Positions 27,501 through 34,354 of a stretch of DNA of 64,000 bases are shown here, in pieces. A program made the position numbers and the translations under genes. How positions within the stretch are numbered: position 1 is the stretch's first letter; every line of letters begins with the position of its first letter. The DNA is taken from the NCBI GenBank assembly GCA_964515905.1, contig CAZEWK010000095.1, forward strand, positions 1 through 64,000, written 5' to 3'. Source of the DNA: GCA-2712985 sp964515905. GTDB lineage: Bacteria > Pseudomonadota > Alphaproteobacteria > UBA7887. Below the pieces are notes generated by a model that worked only from the letters and a program-made list of their open reading frames with translations, made no database searches and was not told the DNA's origin.

Positions 27501-27959
27501 ATGGGTAAAATATATTTTGATGATTTCGCTGTTGGCCAAATAATCAAGCTTGGGTCCTATACTGTAACGAAAGAGGAAATTATTGAATTTGCTTTAAAGT
27601 TTGATCCACAACCATTTCATATTGATGAGGTGGCTGCGGCTAAAACGATCTACGGGGGATTGATTGCTAGCGGTTGGCACACGGGATCAATATTTATGCG
27701 CCTTTTGTACGATGGGTTACTCTCAAACGCAGCAAGTATGGGTTCTCCAGGCCAAGATGAACTCCGCTGGCTCAGGCCCGTCCGCCCTGGCGATACTTTA
27801 ACAGCGCGAGGAGTTGTAGAAGAAAAAATCCCTTCGCGGTCTAAACCAGACCGAGGGTTAATTCGTACTACCTATCAAATTTTTAACCAGGAGGGATTAG
27901 AGGTAATGAAAATAAGCGGTCTTGGAATGTTTGAGAAACGCCCTTTGGAAGACCCATGA
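27501..27959 (+). CDS. MaoC-family dehydratase
   Basis: A 152-residue hot-dog-fold MaoC-like enzyme. DDFAVGQIIKLG opens the fold; FDPQPFHIDEVAA carries the Asp/His pair expected for hydration, and GLIASGWHTGSIFMRL is the family helix. Members hydrate 2-enoyl-CoA or related acids. It is 30 bases downstream of the LivF-like gene and may belong to the same transcript, so its substrate may be an intermediate of the imported compound. Beyond that I cannot say. Downstream genes are on the other strand. Confidence 0.88.
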   Translation: MGKIYFDDFAVGQIIKLGSYTVTKEEIIEFALKFDPQPFHIDEVAAAKTIYGGLIASGWHTGSIFMRLLYDGLLSNAASMGSPGQDELRWLRPVRPGDTLTARGVVEEKIPSRSKPDRGLIRTTYQIFNQEGLEVMKISGLGMFEKRPLEDP

Positions 27960-28008
27960 TTTTTGTGGAATTATCGGATAAAGGAGAAAAAGAGGTAGAA
28001 CTAAAGAA

Positions 28009-28653
28009 TTATGGTTCTTTTTTTTTGCTCCGAGTTGGGATTGTTGGATCTTTTGCCATACTAACTCCTATCATTGAATCCCGGGTCACTAACGCAGCCA
28101 AATCATCCTCTGACCAACCCTCCGCTCCTTCTGGTCGGAGCGGTAGAACTAGGTATCTCATATCGGCGGTAGAATCATGAACGTAAACCGACGTGGAATT
28201 TGGTAAAATGGTTCCGAACTCTTTAAGGACTTCACGCGGCTCTTTAATTGCACGTGCCCTGTAGGGCCGTTTTTTGTACCAATCTGGTGGCAGGCCCAAA
28301 ATATTTCTCGGATAGCATGAACAAAGTGTGCAAACGACCAAGTTATGTATGTCTTTTGTATTTTCAAGAACTATTAGATGTGTGCCATCAACGGGAATGC
28401 TCAATTCCTCGGCGGCCGCTGAACCGTTTGATAGTAATCGTGCTTTGTATTCTGAATCTGTCCAGGCTTTCGCAATCATTCTGGCGCCTAGGGCGGGTCC
28501 GCGGTCCTCCATCTCTTTGATTTTAGTTTCAAAGAGGGTCTCGGTAAGAATTCCTTTCTCGATTAAAAGTTCTCGAACGGCGGTCGCCATGTTTTGGTAA
28601 TGAAGCAAACGTTCGGGGTCGATGGTCGGTCCATGTGGATGATCATGGGGCAT
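28009..28653 (-). CDS. nitrile hydratase/thiocyanate hydrolase alpha-type subunit
   Basis: A 214-residue metal-binding subunit. The claw motif is C108-T-L-C111-S-C113-Y in VVCTLCSCYPRN; Thr between the first two Cys marks the cobalt type (Ser marks iron). Two of the Cys are normally oxidised to sulfinic and sulfenic acid. A His-rich N-terminus (MPHDHPHGP) is common in the family. It is the third gene of a leftward trio whose first two genes encode the halves of the beta chain, the gene order described for thiocyanate hydrolase (scnB-scnA-scnC). Nitrile hydratase converts nitriles to amides; thiocyanate hydrolase converts SCN- to COS and ammonia. I cannot choose from sequence alone. No activator gene is in the window. 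Confidence 0.93.
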   Translation of the reverse strand: MPHDHPHGPTIDPERLLHYQNMATAVRELLIEKGILTETLFETKIKEMEDRGPALGARMIAKAWTDSEYKARLLSNGSAAAEELSIPVDGTHLIVLENTKDIHNLVVCTLCSCYPRNILGLPPDWYKKRPYRARAIKEPREVLKEFGTILPNSTSVYVHDSTADMRYLVLPLRPEGAEGWSEDDLAALVTRDSMIGVSMAKDPTIPTRSKKKEP

Positions 28654-28663
28654 GGTTGTCTTC

Positions 28664-28951
28664 CTAATCCGCTGGGTTTAGCCAATGCTGGTAAATCTCA
28701 ATATCCAAAGAATCGGTTCCCGAACCTATGTAATCACTCCAAACCTCGCTCTGAATAAAGCGCACTCGGTACAGCGGTTGTTTTGGCAGACCATCGCCAC
28801 CATAGGCCAATGTTTCGGGGTTTCTAAATAAACCACATTGGCGTTCAACTATACCGGTTTTCCCACGAATGTATCTTGGCGTTCGCATGTGACCTGCGGT
28901 CTCTCGGTCCGACACTTGGACACGGGATCCTACTGGGAATAAAGGTTTCAT
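28664..28951 (-). CDS. nitrile hydratase beta, C-terminal half (separate subunit)
   Basis: A 95-residue protein equivalent to the C-terminal SH3-like barrel of nitrile hydratase beta. It opens with FPVGSRVQV, carries RYIRGKTGIVE (Arg26 and Arg29, in the conserved arginine region that contacts the oxidised Cys) and continues with PLYRVRFIQSEVW and a final DIEIYQHWL strand. It begins two bases after the stop of the N-terminal half, so the split is a real gene boundary with its own ATG rather than a frameshift within one reading frame. It ends 10 bases before the alpha gene. Confidence 0.9.
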   Translation of the reverse strand: MKPLFPVGSRVQVSDRETAGHMRTPRYIRGKTGIVERQCGLFRNPETLAYGGDGLPKQPLYRVRFIQSEVWSDYIGSGTDSLDIEIYQHWLNPAD

Positions 28952-28953
28952 CG

Positions 28954-29256
28954 CTATGGTGTCCTTTTTGATATGTCCGCCATACGATCAGTTAGTTCTG
29001 CAGCAGTAATGATGTCTTTTTCAACTAGTATTTTCGCTATTGATGCAATCCAGCGCTCGTAATAGCTAAGCTCATTGTATGCGTCTATGTCTAAAGACTC
29101 TATTCCCCTTCTAAGCTCATCGACGCGCAATATTTTCTTTTCGCCAGAGAGCAGCACCATAAGGGCATCGATTCGTTTCTCCCACAAAGCGTAATTGTGT
29201 TCTGATTGGTCAATTGGGGCTTCGGAAAGGCCACCGATATCCTGGACTCCTCTCAC
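28954..29256 (-). CDS. nitrile hydratase beta, N-terminal half (separate subunit)
   Basis: A 100-residue protein matching the N-terminal helical domain of nitrile hydratase beta: MRGVQDIGGL start, LWEKRIDALM, DELRRGIESLD with Arg49 at the conserved active-site position, and YNELSYYERWIASIAKIL. It starts at GTG 29256 behind an AGGAAG sequence. It ends in its own TAG, after which the C-terminal half starts two bases later. The full ordinary beta chain is about 220 residues; here the two halves add up to 195. Known enzymes with this split are thiocyanate hydrolase and the toyocamycin nitrile hydratase. Confidence 0.88.
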   Translation of the reverse strand: MRGVQDIGGLSEAPIDQSEHNYALWEKRIDALMVLLSGEKKILRVDELRRGIESLDIDAYNELSYYERWIASIAKILVEKDIITAAELTDRMADISKRTP

Positions 29257-29360
29257 CGTTCACTTCCTATTCGTTCAGTCTAACAGATATAAAAGGTACT
29301 TATCCAAACTAGTTCTACCATTGTACTCACTTTCCCCAAAAATAGCACCCTCATAGCTTT

Positions 29361-30266
29361 TTACGTTCCGGGAATTCCTTGGTGGAACTCCTTAATTGCG
29401 ATTCCGATAGGGTTAGGAGAGTCTTCTTGTATGAAATGTAATCCCTTTACCGTTATTTCTGTCTGATTGGGCCAGGTCCTACAAAAATCCCTTAAAGGCC
29501 CAGTCAAAATACTGCCTGGGTCAGCATTGATAAATAACTTTGGAATATCATTTTGGGACATCCATTCACTGTAAGAGTGTACAACTGATACCACCCTCTC
29601 AGGTTCGCCTCCGATTGGTATTTGCCGAGGCCAAGTAAGGGTAGGTCTTCGAGATTCACCAGGCTCAACAAATCGTTTTCTATAGACTTCCATTTCATCG
29701 CTACTTAGATCTCGAATAATGGAGGCCGGAAGAATTTTTTCCACAAAAACATTTTTTTTCAGTACGATTTCTTCGCCAGCACTAGAGCGCATGGCTTGAA
29801 AGATGGCTCGGGCATTTTCGGGCCATTCATGCCATTCCATGGGGCGAACTAAAGCTTCCATGTATACTATACCAGAAACTTTCCTGGGGTTTCGAAATGC
29901 CCAGTGGAGACCTAGTGCCGAACCCCAATCATGTAGGACCAGAATTGCGTTGGTTATCCCTAGGATTTCGAACCAGCTGTCTAGGTACTTGGAGTGAACG
30001 AAAAAATCATATTCTCCATCGGGGGAAGGATCAGAATCACCCATACCGATTAAATCGGGCGCTAAACATCTTCCGGCCCCACTTACGTGTGGGATTATGT
30101 TCCTCCATAGATAGGATGAGGTAGGATTACCATGCAAAAATACGATAGGCCTAGTGTTCTGGTGGCCCGTGTCGACGTAAGAGATATTTATACTATTTAC
30201 CCTAATTTTTTTCCGGGGATGGGGGTCTGGTGAGGTGGCACCGAAGGTAGACATGGGTGGCTCCAA
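29361..30266 (-). CDS. haloalkane dehalogenase
   Basis: A 301-residue alpha/beta hydrolase of the haloalkane dehalogenase type, family II. The whole catalytic pentad is visible: Asn47 (HGNPTSSYLW), Asp113 nucleophile and Trp114 (LHDWGSALG), Glu137 (YMEALVRP) and His277 (GLHFIQED). The PDLIGMGDSDP segment and EWPENARAIFQAMRS cap helix are also typical. It replaces halogen on an alkyl carbon with hydroxyl, in the cytosol. ATG 30254 (MSTFGAT) is an alternative start four residues in. It lies upstream of the split nitrile hydratase on the same strand with a gap of about 100 bases. Confidence 0.93.
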   Translation of the reverse strand: MEPPMSTFGATSPDPHPRKKIRVNSINISYVDTGHQNTRPIVFLHGNPTSSYLWRNIIPHVSGAGRCLAPDLIGMGDSDPSPDGEYDFFVHSKYLDSWFEILGITNAILVLHDWGSALGLHWAFRNPRKVSGIVYMEALVRPMEWHEWPENARAIFQAMRSSAGEEIVLKKNVFVEKILPASIIRDLSSDEMEVYRKRFVEPGESRRPTLTWPRQIPIGGEPERVVSVVHSYSEWMSQNDIPKLFINADPGSILTGPLRDFCRTWPNQTEITVKGLHFIQEDSPNPIGIAIKEFHQGIPGT

Positions 30267-30383
30267 ATTTTAGGTGTCTGTAGAGTTATTGTCCAAGGGC
30301 CGGCGACAAGTTATTGTCTTCTGGGCCAAAGTGTATTTTGTCCAAAATAAGGACGTATCAGTCAAGTAGCATAGGTCAGGATT

Positions 30384-31649
30384 ATGAATTTTGAATTTTC
30401 TACAAAAGTTAAAGAACTCCAGGCGCGTGTATCAGCGTTTATGGAGGAACATGTCTATCCAAATGAAAAATTGTTTAATCAGCAATTAGATGAAGGGCCC
30501 ACCCGTTGGGAAATTCCTCCAATCATGGAAGAATTAAAGTCAAAAGCAAAATCCGAGGGTCTTTGGAATTTATTTTTGCCTGATAGTAAGCGAGGGTTTG
30601 GTTTAACCAACTTAGAATATGCGCCATTGTGTGAAATTATGGGACGTTCCCCAATTGGTGCTGAGGCATTTAATTGTTCTGCCCCGGATACCGGGAATAT
30701 GGAGGTACTAGAGCGGTACGGAAATGATGAGCATAAGAGAGCATGGCTAGAACCGCTTCTCAACGGGGAAATAAGATCGGCATTCGCAATGACAGAGCCT
30801 CGTGTGGCGTCTTCGGATGCAACTAACATCGAATCATCTATCAAGAGAGAGGGGGATGCCTACGTAATAAATGGTCGCAAATGGTGGACATCTGGGATTG
30901 GAGATCCACGGTGTAAAGTTCTTATATTTATGGGTAAAACAGATCCAGATAACCCTGATAGACACAAGCAGCAGTCGATGATTGTGGTTCCCGTGGAGAC
31001 GCCGGGGGTAAAAGTGTTACGGACGCTTCCCGTGTTTGGCTATGATGACGCGCCACACGGTCACGGGGAGGTAGAATTCAAGGACGTAAGAGTTCCTGCC
31101 AGCAATATTTTGCTTGGGGAAGGTAGGGGATTTGAGATAGCCCAGGGGCGTTTAGGTCCTGGACGGATCCACCATTGCATGCGCCAAATTGGAGTAGCAG
31201 AGCGCGCACTCGAGAAAATGTTGAAACGAGTGAAGGAACGAACTGCATTTGGTAAAACTTTGGCCGAGCAGGGCACAATCATAGCAGATATTGCAAATTC
31301 AAGGATGGAAATTGAGCAAGCTAGGCTTCTGGTGCTGAAAGCTGCATACATGATGGATACCGTAGGTAATAAAGAGGCTCGGGCAGAAATCGCTATGATT
31401 AAAGTAGCGGTTCCAAACATGACCTTGCGTGTAGTGGACCGGGCGCTTCAGGCACACGGTGCCGGTGGTGTTACCACTGACTTTGGTCTAGCCGTGTCGT
31501 GGGCACACTCGAGAACCTTGCGTCTTGCTGATGGTCCCGATGAGGTGCATCGTGCCGCGGTGGCAAAGTTGGAATTGCGCAAACAGCTTAGACCAGAATT
31601 ACAAGGTTATGAGGATATGGCTGATGAATTGCTTGCTGGACGTTCATAG
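30384..31649 (+). CDS. acyl-CoA dehydrogenase (ACAD10/11-like)
   Basis: A 421-residue flavin acyl-CoA dehydrogenase. The FAD/substrate motif FAMTEPRVASSDATNI (about 138-153), the WWTSGIGDP stretch and the C-terminal TLRLADGPDEVHR segment match the ACAD10/11 branch, in which an Asp-containing C-terminal motif replaces the usual YEGT. Members take long, branched or hydroxylated acyl-CoAs; the substrate here is not deducible. It is followed after nine bases by an SDR on the same strand. Divergent from haloalkane dehalogenase. Confidence 0.9.
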   Translation: MNFEFSTKVKELQARVSAFMEEHVYPNEKLFNQQLDEGPTRWEIPPIMEELKSKAKSEGLWNLFLPDSKRGFGLTNLEYAPLCEIMGRSPIGAEAFNCSAPDTGNMEVLERYGNDEHKRAWLEPLLNGEIRSAFAMTEPRVASSDATNIESSIKREGDAYVINGRKWWTSGIGDPRCKVLIFMGKTDPDNPDRHKQQSMIVVPVETPGVKVLRTLPVFGYDDAPHGHGEVEFKDVRVPASNILLGEGRGFEIAQGRLGPGRIHHCMRQIGVAERALEKMLKRVKERTAFGKTLAEQGTIIADIANSRMEIEQARLLVLKAAYMMDTVGNKEARAEIAMIKVAVPNMTLRVVDRALQAHGAGGVTTDFGLAVSWAHSRTLRLADGPDEVHRAAVAKLELRKQLRPELQGYEDMADELLAGRS

Positions 31650-31658
31650 GGGCGTGTC

Positions 31659-32435
31659 CTGAATCGGGTCAAAGGCAAGGTCGTATTAGTTACTGGTGCT
31701 GCATCGGGTCTTGGTCGGCAGTCGGCTAAACGGCTGGCCGAGGAAGGCGCATATGTTGTCGTCACTGATCTCAATGATCGTGCTGGAACCGATGTTGCCG
31801 GTGAACTCGGTGAGAGCGGTTTATTCATGAAATTAGATGTGACGAAAGAAAAAGAATGGAAGGATGCTATAGAAGTCACTCTAGATTCATTTGGCCGATT
31901 GGATGTCTTGGTCAATTCGGCTGGGGTCGGCACTATGAACTCTATCGAGGACTGTACTCTTAATGAATGGAAACAAGTTATGGCTGTCAATGGTGACGGT
32001 GTATTTCTTGGATGCAAATACGGAATAGGGGCTATAAAAAAAACCTCTAACGAGCCTGGTGCCGGAGGATCCATTATAAATATCTCGTCGGTATCGGGTC
32101 TAATAGGCGGTCACAATTTGGCAGCGTATAATGCGAGTAAAGGAGCTGTTAGACTTTTAACTAAATCCGTGGCTCTGTATTGTGCTCGTCAAGGATACAA
32201 TATCCGTTGTAATTCAGTTCATCCCACTTTTATTGATACACCGATGGTGCGGTCTATGATCAATAATGCACCTGATCCGGGGCGGGTTGAGCAAAAATTA
32301 GCTCGCCAAGTTCCTTTGCAACATATCGGAGAACCTGACGATATAGCGTGGGGCGTTGTTTACCTAGCTTCCAACGAATCAAAATTTATGACTGGGTCAG
32401 AATTTGTTGTAGATGGTGGTATTACCGCTATGTAA
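31659..32435 (+). CDS. SDR oxidoreductase, probable CTG start
   Basis: A short-chain dehydrogenase of about 258 residues. The cofactor motif TGAASGLGR lies at the N-terminus, followed by NSAGVG, catalytic Ser in ISSVSG, Tyr/Lys in YNASK and the end GSEFVVDGGITAM. The frame has no ATG, GTG or TTG between the preceding stop (31647-31649) and the cofactor motif; the first ATG (31827) would remove that motif. CTG 31659, seven bases after GGGG, gives MNRVKGKVVLVTG and is the best start. Annotating from the ATG would make it look truncated. It is likely co-transcribed with the ACAD. Confidence 0.8.
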   Translation: MNRVKGKVVLVTGAASGLGRQSAKRLAEEGAYVVVTDLNDRAGTDVAGELGESGLFMKLDVTKEKEWKDAIEVTLDSFGRLDVLVNSAGVGTMNSIEDCTLNEWKQVMAVNGDGVFLGCKYGIGAIKKTSNEPGAGGSIINISSVSGLIGGHNLAAYNASKGAVRLLTKSVALYCARQGYNIRCNSVHPTFIDTPMVRSMINNAPDPGRVEQKLARQVPLQHIGEPDDIAWGVVYLASNESKFMTGSEFVVDGGITAM

Positions 32436-32468
32436 ATAGGTTGTTGCCGCCAATGGTCGCTTATTCAT

Positions 32469-32927
32469 TCAAGAGTACATAATTCCGATCGATTCGGCGA
32501 TACAGGCAGGACGCTCTTGTCCTTCGATTTCGATTGTCACTTCTCCGATTATTTTCGCCCCGTTGTCTTTCACATCTTCGATAGATTTCAGTGTGTAGCG
32601 CCCCCGAACTCGGCTTCCAGCTGGAACTGGTGCCGTAAAACGGATACGGTCTGACCCATAATTCAGGCTGTGTTTCACCCCTTTTACTTGGTAAATCTCT
32701 TGCATTAATTTAGGAAGTAGAGAGAGAGTTAAGAATCCGTGAGCGATAGTGCTACCGCCAGGAAGTTCCTTTTTGGCACGCTCGATATCCACGTGAATCC
32801 ATTGATGGTCGCCAGTAGCATCAGCAAATTTGTCGATTCTATCTTGGCTAATTTGGGTCCATTTACTTGTCCCTATCTCTTGCCCAACCAAATGTTTTAA
32901 TGCGTCAATATTTTCAATGATCTGCAT
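32469..32927 (-). CDS. MaoC-family (R)-enoyl-CoA hydratase-like protein
   Basis: A 152-residue MaoC-like hot-dog enzyme. The hydratase motif is DATGDHQWIHVDIERA (Asp/His pair), followed by GGSTIAHGFLTLSLLP. This is the compact NodN/MaoC form that hydrates trans-2-enoyl-CoA to (R)-3-hydroxyacyl-CoA. It sits convergent with the SDR and next to thiolase and FadB/J-like genes, so a role in fatty-acid or branched-chain oxidation fits. A terminator lies between it and the thiolase. Confidence 0.9.
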   Translation of the reverse strand: MQIIENIDALKHLVGQEIGTSKWTQISQDRIDKFADATGDHQWIHVDIERAKKELPGGSTIAHGFLTLSLLPKLMQEIYQVKGVKHSLNYGSDRIRFTAPVPAGSRVRGRYTLKSIEDVKDNGAKIIGEVTIEIEGQERPACIAESIGIMYS

Positions 32928-33054
32928 TTATTTCTCCAAAACTATAGATTAATCAACAAAATCACACAGCATACTTTCTCAGGATAACAGATATTCCGTT
33001 AAATCGTAGTGCACTAAAATGAGGTATCTCGTTTCATGGCATGATTACTGTTAA

Positions 33055-33081
33055 AAAGGCCTGCTTAGCAGGCAGGCCTTT
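33055..33081 (-). terminator. intrinsic terminator after the thiolase
   Basis: AAAGGCCTGC (33055-33064) and GCAGGCCTTT (33072-33081) form a perfect 10-base stem with a 7-base loop. Read on the minus strand it is followed by a T run, so it ends leftward transcription of the thiolase. Confidence 0.8.
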
Positions 33082-33109
33082 ATCTTAATCGGGACATTTA
33101 ACTTGCTTG

Positions 33110-34294
33110 TTAATTTATCTCAAACAGACCCGCAGCTCCCATGCCTCCACCTATGCACATTGTAGTGACAACATATTTAGCTCCGCGTCGTTTTCCTTCA
33201 ATCAAGGCGTGTCCAACCATTCGAGCTCCACTCATTCCGTACGGATGGCCAATTGAAATTGCTCCTCCATCGACATTCAGTTTTTCGTTATCGATTCCGA
33301 GATGATCTCTGCAATAGAGAACTTGAACTGCGAATGCTTCGTTAAGCTCCCAGAGGTCAATGTCATCGATTTTTAGGTTATGACGTTGCAGCAGGCGAGG
33401 AACCGCAAATGCTGGTCCGATGCCCATTTCATCCGGTTCACAACCTGCCACTGCAAGGCCTCGATAAGTCCCCAGAGGTTGGAGACCCCGTTTTTCTGCT
33501 AGTTTAGAGTCCATGATGATGCACGCGGAAGCACCATCAGAAAGCTGGCTAGCATTTCCTGCCGTGATGCAATGATCATCACCGCGCACAGGCTCGAGGC
33601 CTGCAAGGCCATCCATTGTGGTCGATGGTCGATTACCCTCGTCCTGCCCTAAGGTAACTTCTTCTTCCCAACTATCTCCAGACTTTTTGTCAAAAGCTAA
33701 TTTTGTAGTTGGCATCGGAACTATTTCGTCATCGAAACGTCCTGCCTGTTGAGCTGCAGCGGTTCGGAGTTGGCTCTGCAAACCGTATTCGTCCTGCATC
33801 TCTCGACTGATGCCATATCTCTTTGCCACGACCTCTGCAGTATCAATCATAGGTAAATATAGTTCAGGTTTGTTTTCATCCAGCCAGTGTTCCTGGGCCC
33901 GATAGTTATTTTGATTATCATTTTGTACTAAGCTTATTGACTCCAATCCCCCTGCCAAAGCCACGGGAACGCCATCTACGGTGACACGATGAGCCGCTGT
34001 GCTGATCGCTTGAAGCCCTGACGAACAAAATCGATTAATTGTTGCTGCTGCTGTGGTCACCGGAAGCCCTGCCCTTAGGGCAGCCTGCCGGGCAATATTA
34101 CCGCCTGTGGCGCCTTCAGGCAAAGCACAACCTAGGATTACGTCTTCAACTTCTTCGGCCTCGATTTTTGCCCTTTTGACGGCCTCTTTGATTACGTGGC
34201 CGGCCATAGTGGCACCGTGCGTATTGTTAAATGCGCCCCGATATGCCTTTCCTATCGGGGTTCGTGCTGTGGATACTACAACTGCTTCTGCCAT
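33110..34294 (-). CDS. acetyl-CoA acetyltransferase/3-ketoacyl-CoA thiolase
   Basis: A 394-residue thiolase. The acylated Cys is in NRFCSSGLQA (about 89), the catalytic His in GHPYGMSGARM (about 350) and the second Cys in CIGGGMGAAGLFE. The length and motifs are those of the degradative FadA/acetyl-CoA acetyltransferase class. It follows the FadB/J-like gene on the same strand with a gap of about 60 bases, forming a normal fadB-fadA-type pair that carries out hydration, oxidation and thiolysis of acyl-CoAs. An intrinsic terminator lies just downstream. Confidence 0.95.
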   Translation of the reverse strand: MAEAVVVSTARTPIGKAYRGAFNNTHGATMAGHVIKEAVKRAKIEAEEVEDVILGCALPEGATGGNIARQAALRAGLPVTTAAATINRFCSSGLQAISTAAHRVTVDGVPVALAGGLESISLVQNDNQNNYRAQEHWLDENKPELYLPMIDTAEVVAKRYGISREMQDEYGLQSQLRTAAAQQAGRFDDEIVPMPTTKLAFDKKSGDSWEEEVTLGQDEGNRPSTTMDGLAGLEPVRGDDHCITAGNASQLSDGASACIIMDSKLAEKRGLQPLGTYRGLAVAGCEPDEMGIGPAFAVPRLLQRHNLKIDDIDLWELNEAFAVQVLYCRDHLGIDNEKLNVDGGAISIGHPYGMSGARMVGHALIEGKRRGAKYVVTTMCIGGGMGAAGLFEIN

Positions 34295-34354
34295 TACTCT
34301 CTCCTGACTCTTTCTACGTCTATTTTACCCTAAATTGTGGCCTCGAGCGGAAAA

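Noticed and set aside
27956..28180. Short plus-strand frame after the MaoC gene
   Set aside because: Lies opposite the nitrile hydratase alpha gene, which is unmistakable.
28951..28954. Frameshift or sequencing error splitting a normal nitrile hydratase beta gene
   Set aside because: Both halves have proper stop and start codons, lack overlap of homologous sequence, and match the split known in thiocyanate hydrolase. An error cannot be fully excluded, but the pattern is coherent.
31607..32074. Long minus-strand frame opposite the SDR gene
   Set aside because: It mirrors a clear SDR with all motifs on the plus strand; its Ser/Pro/Thr-rich sequence is typical of an antisense shadow.
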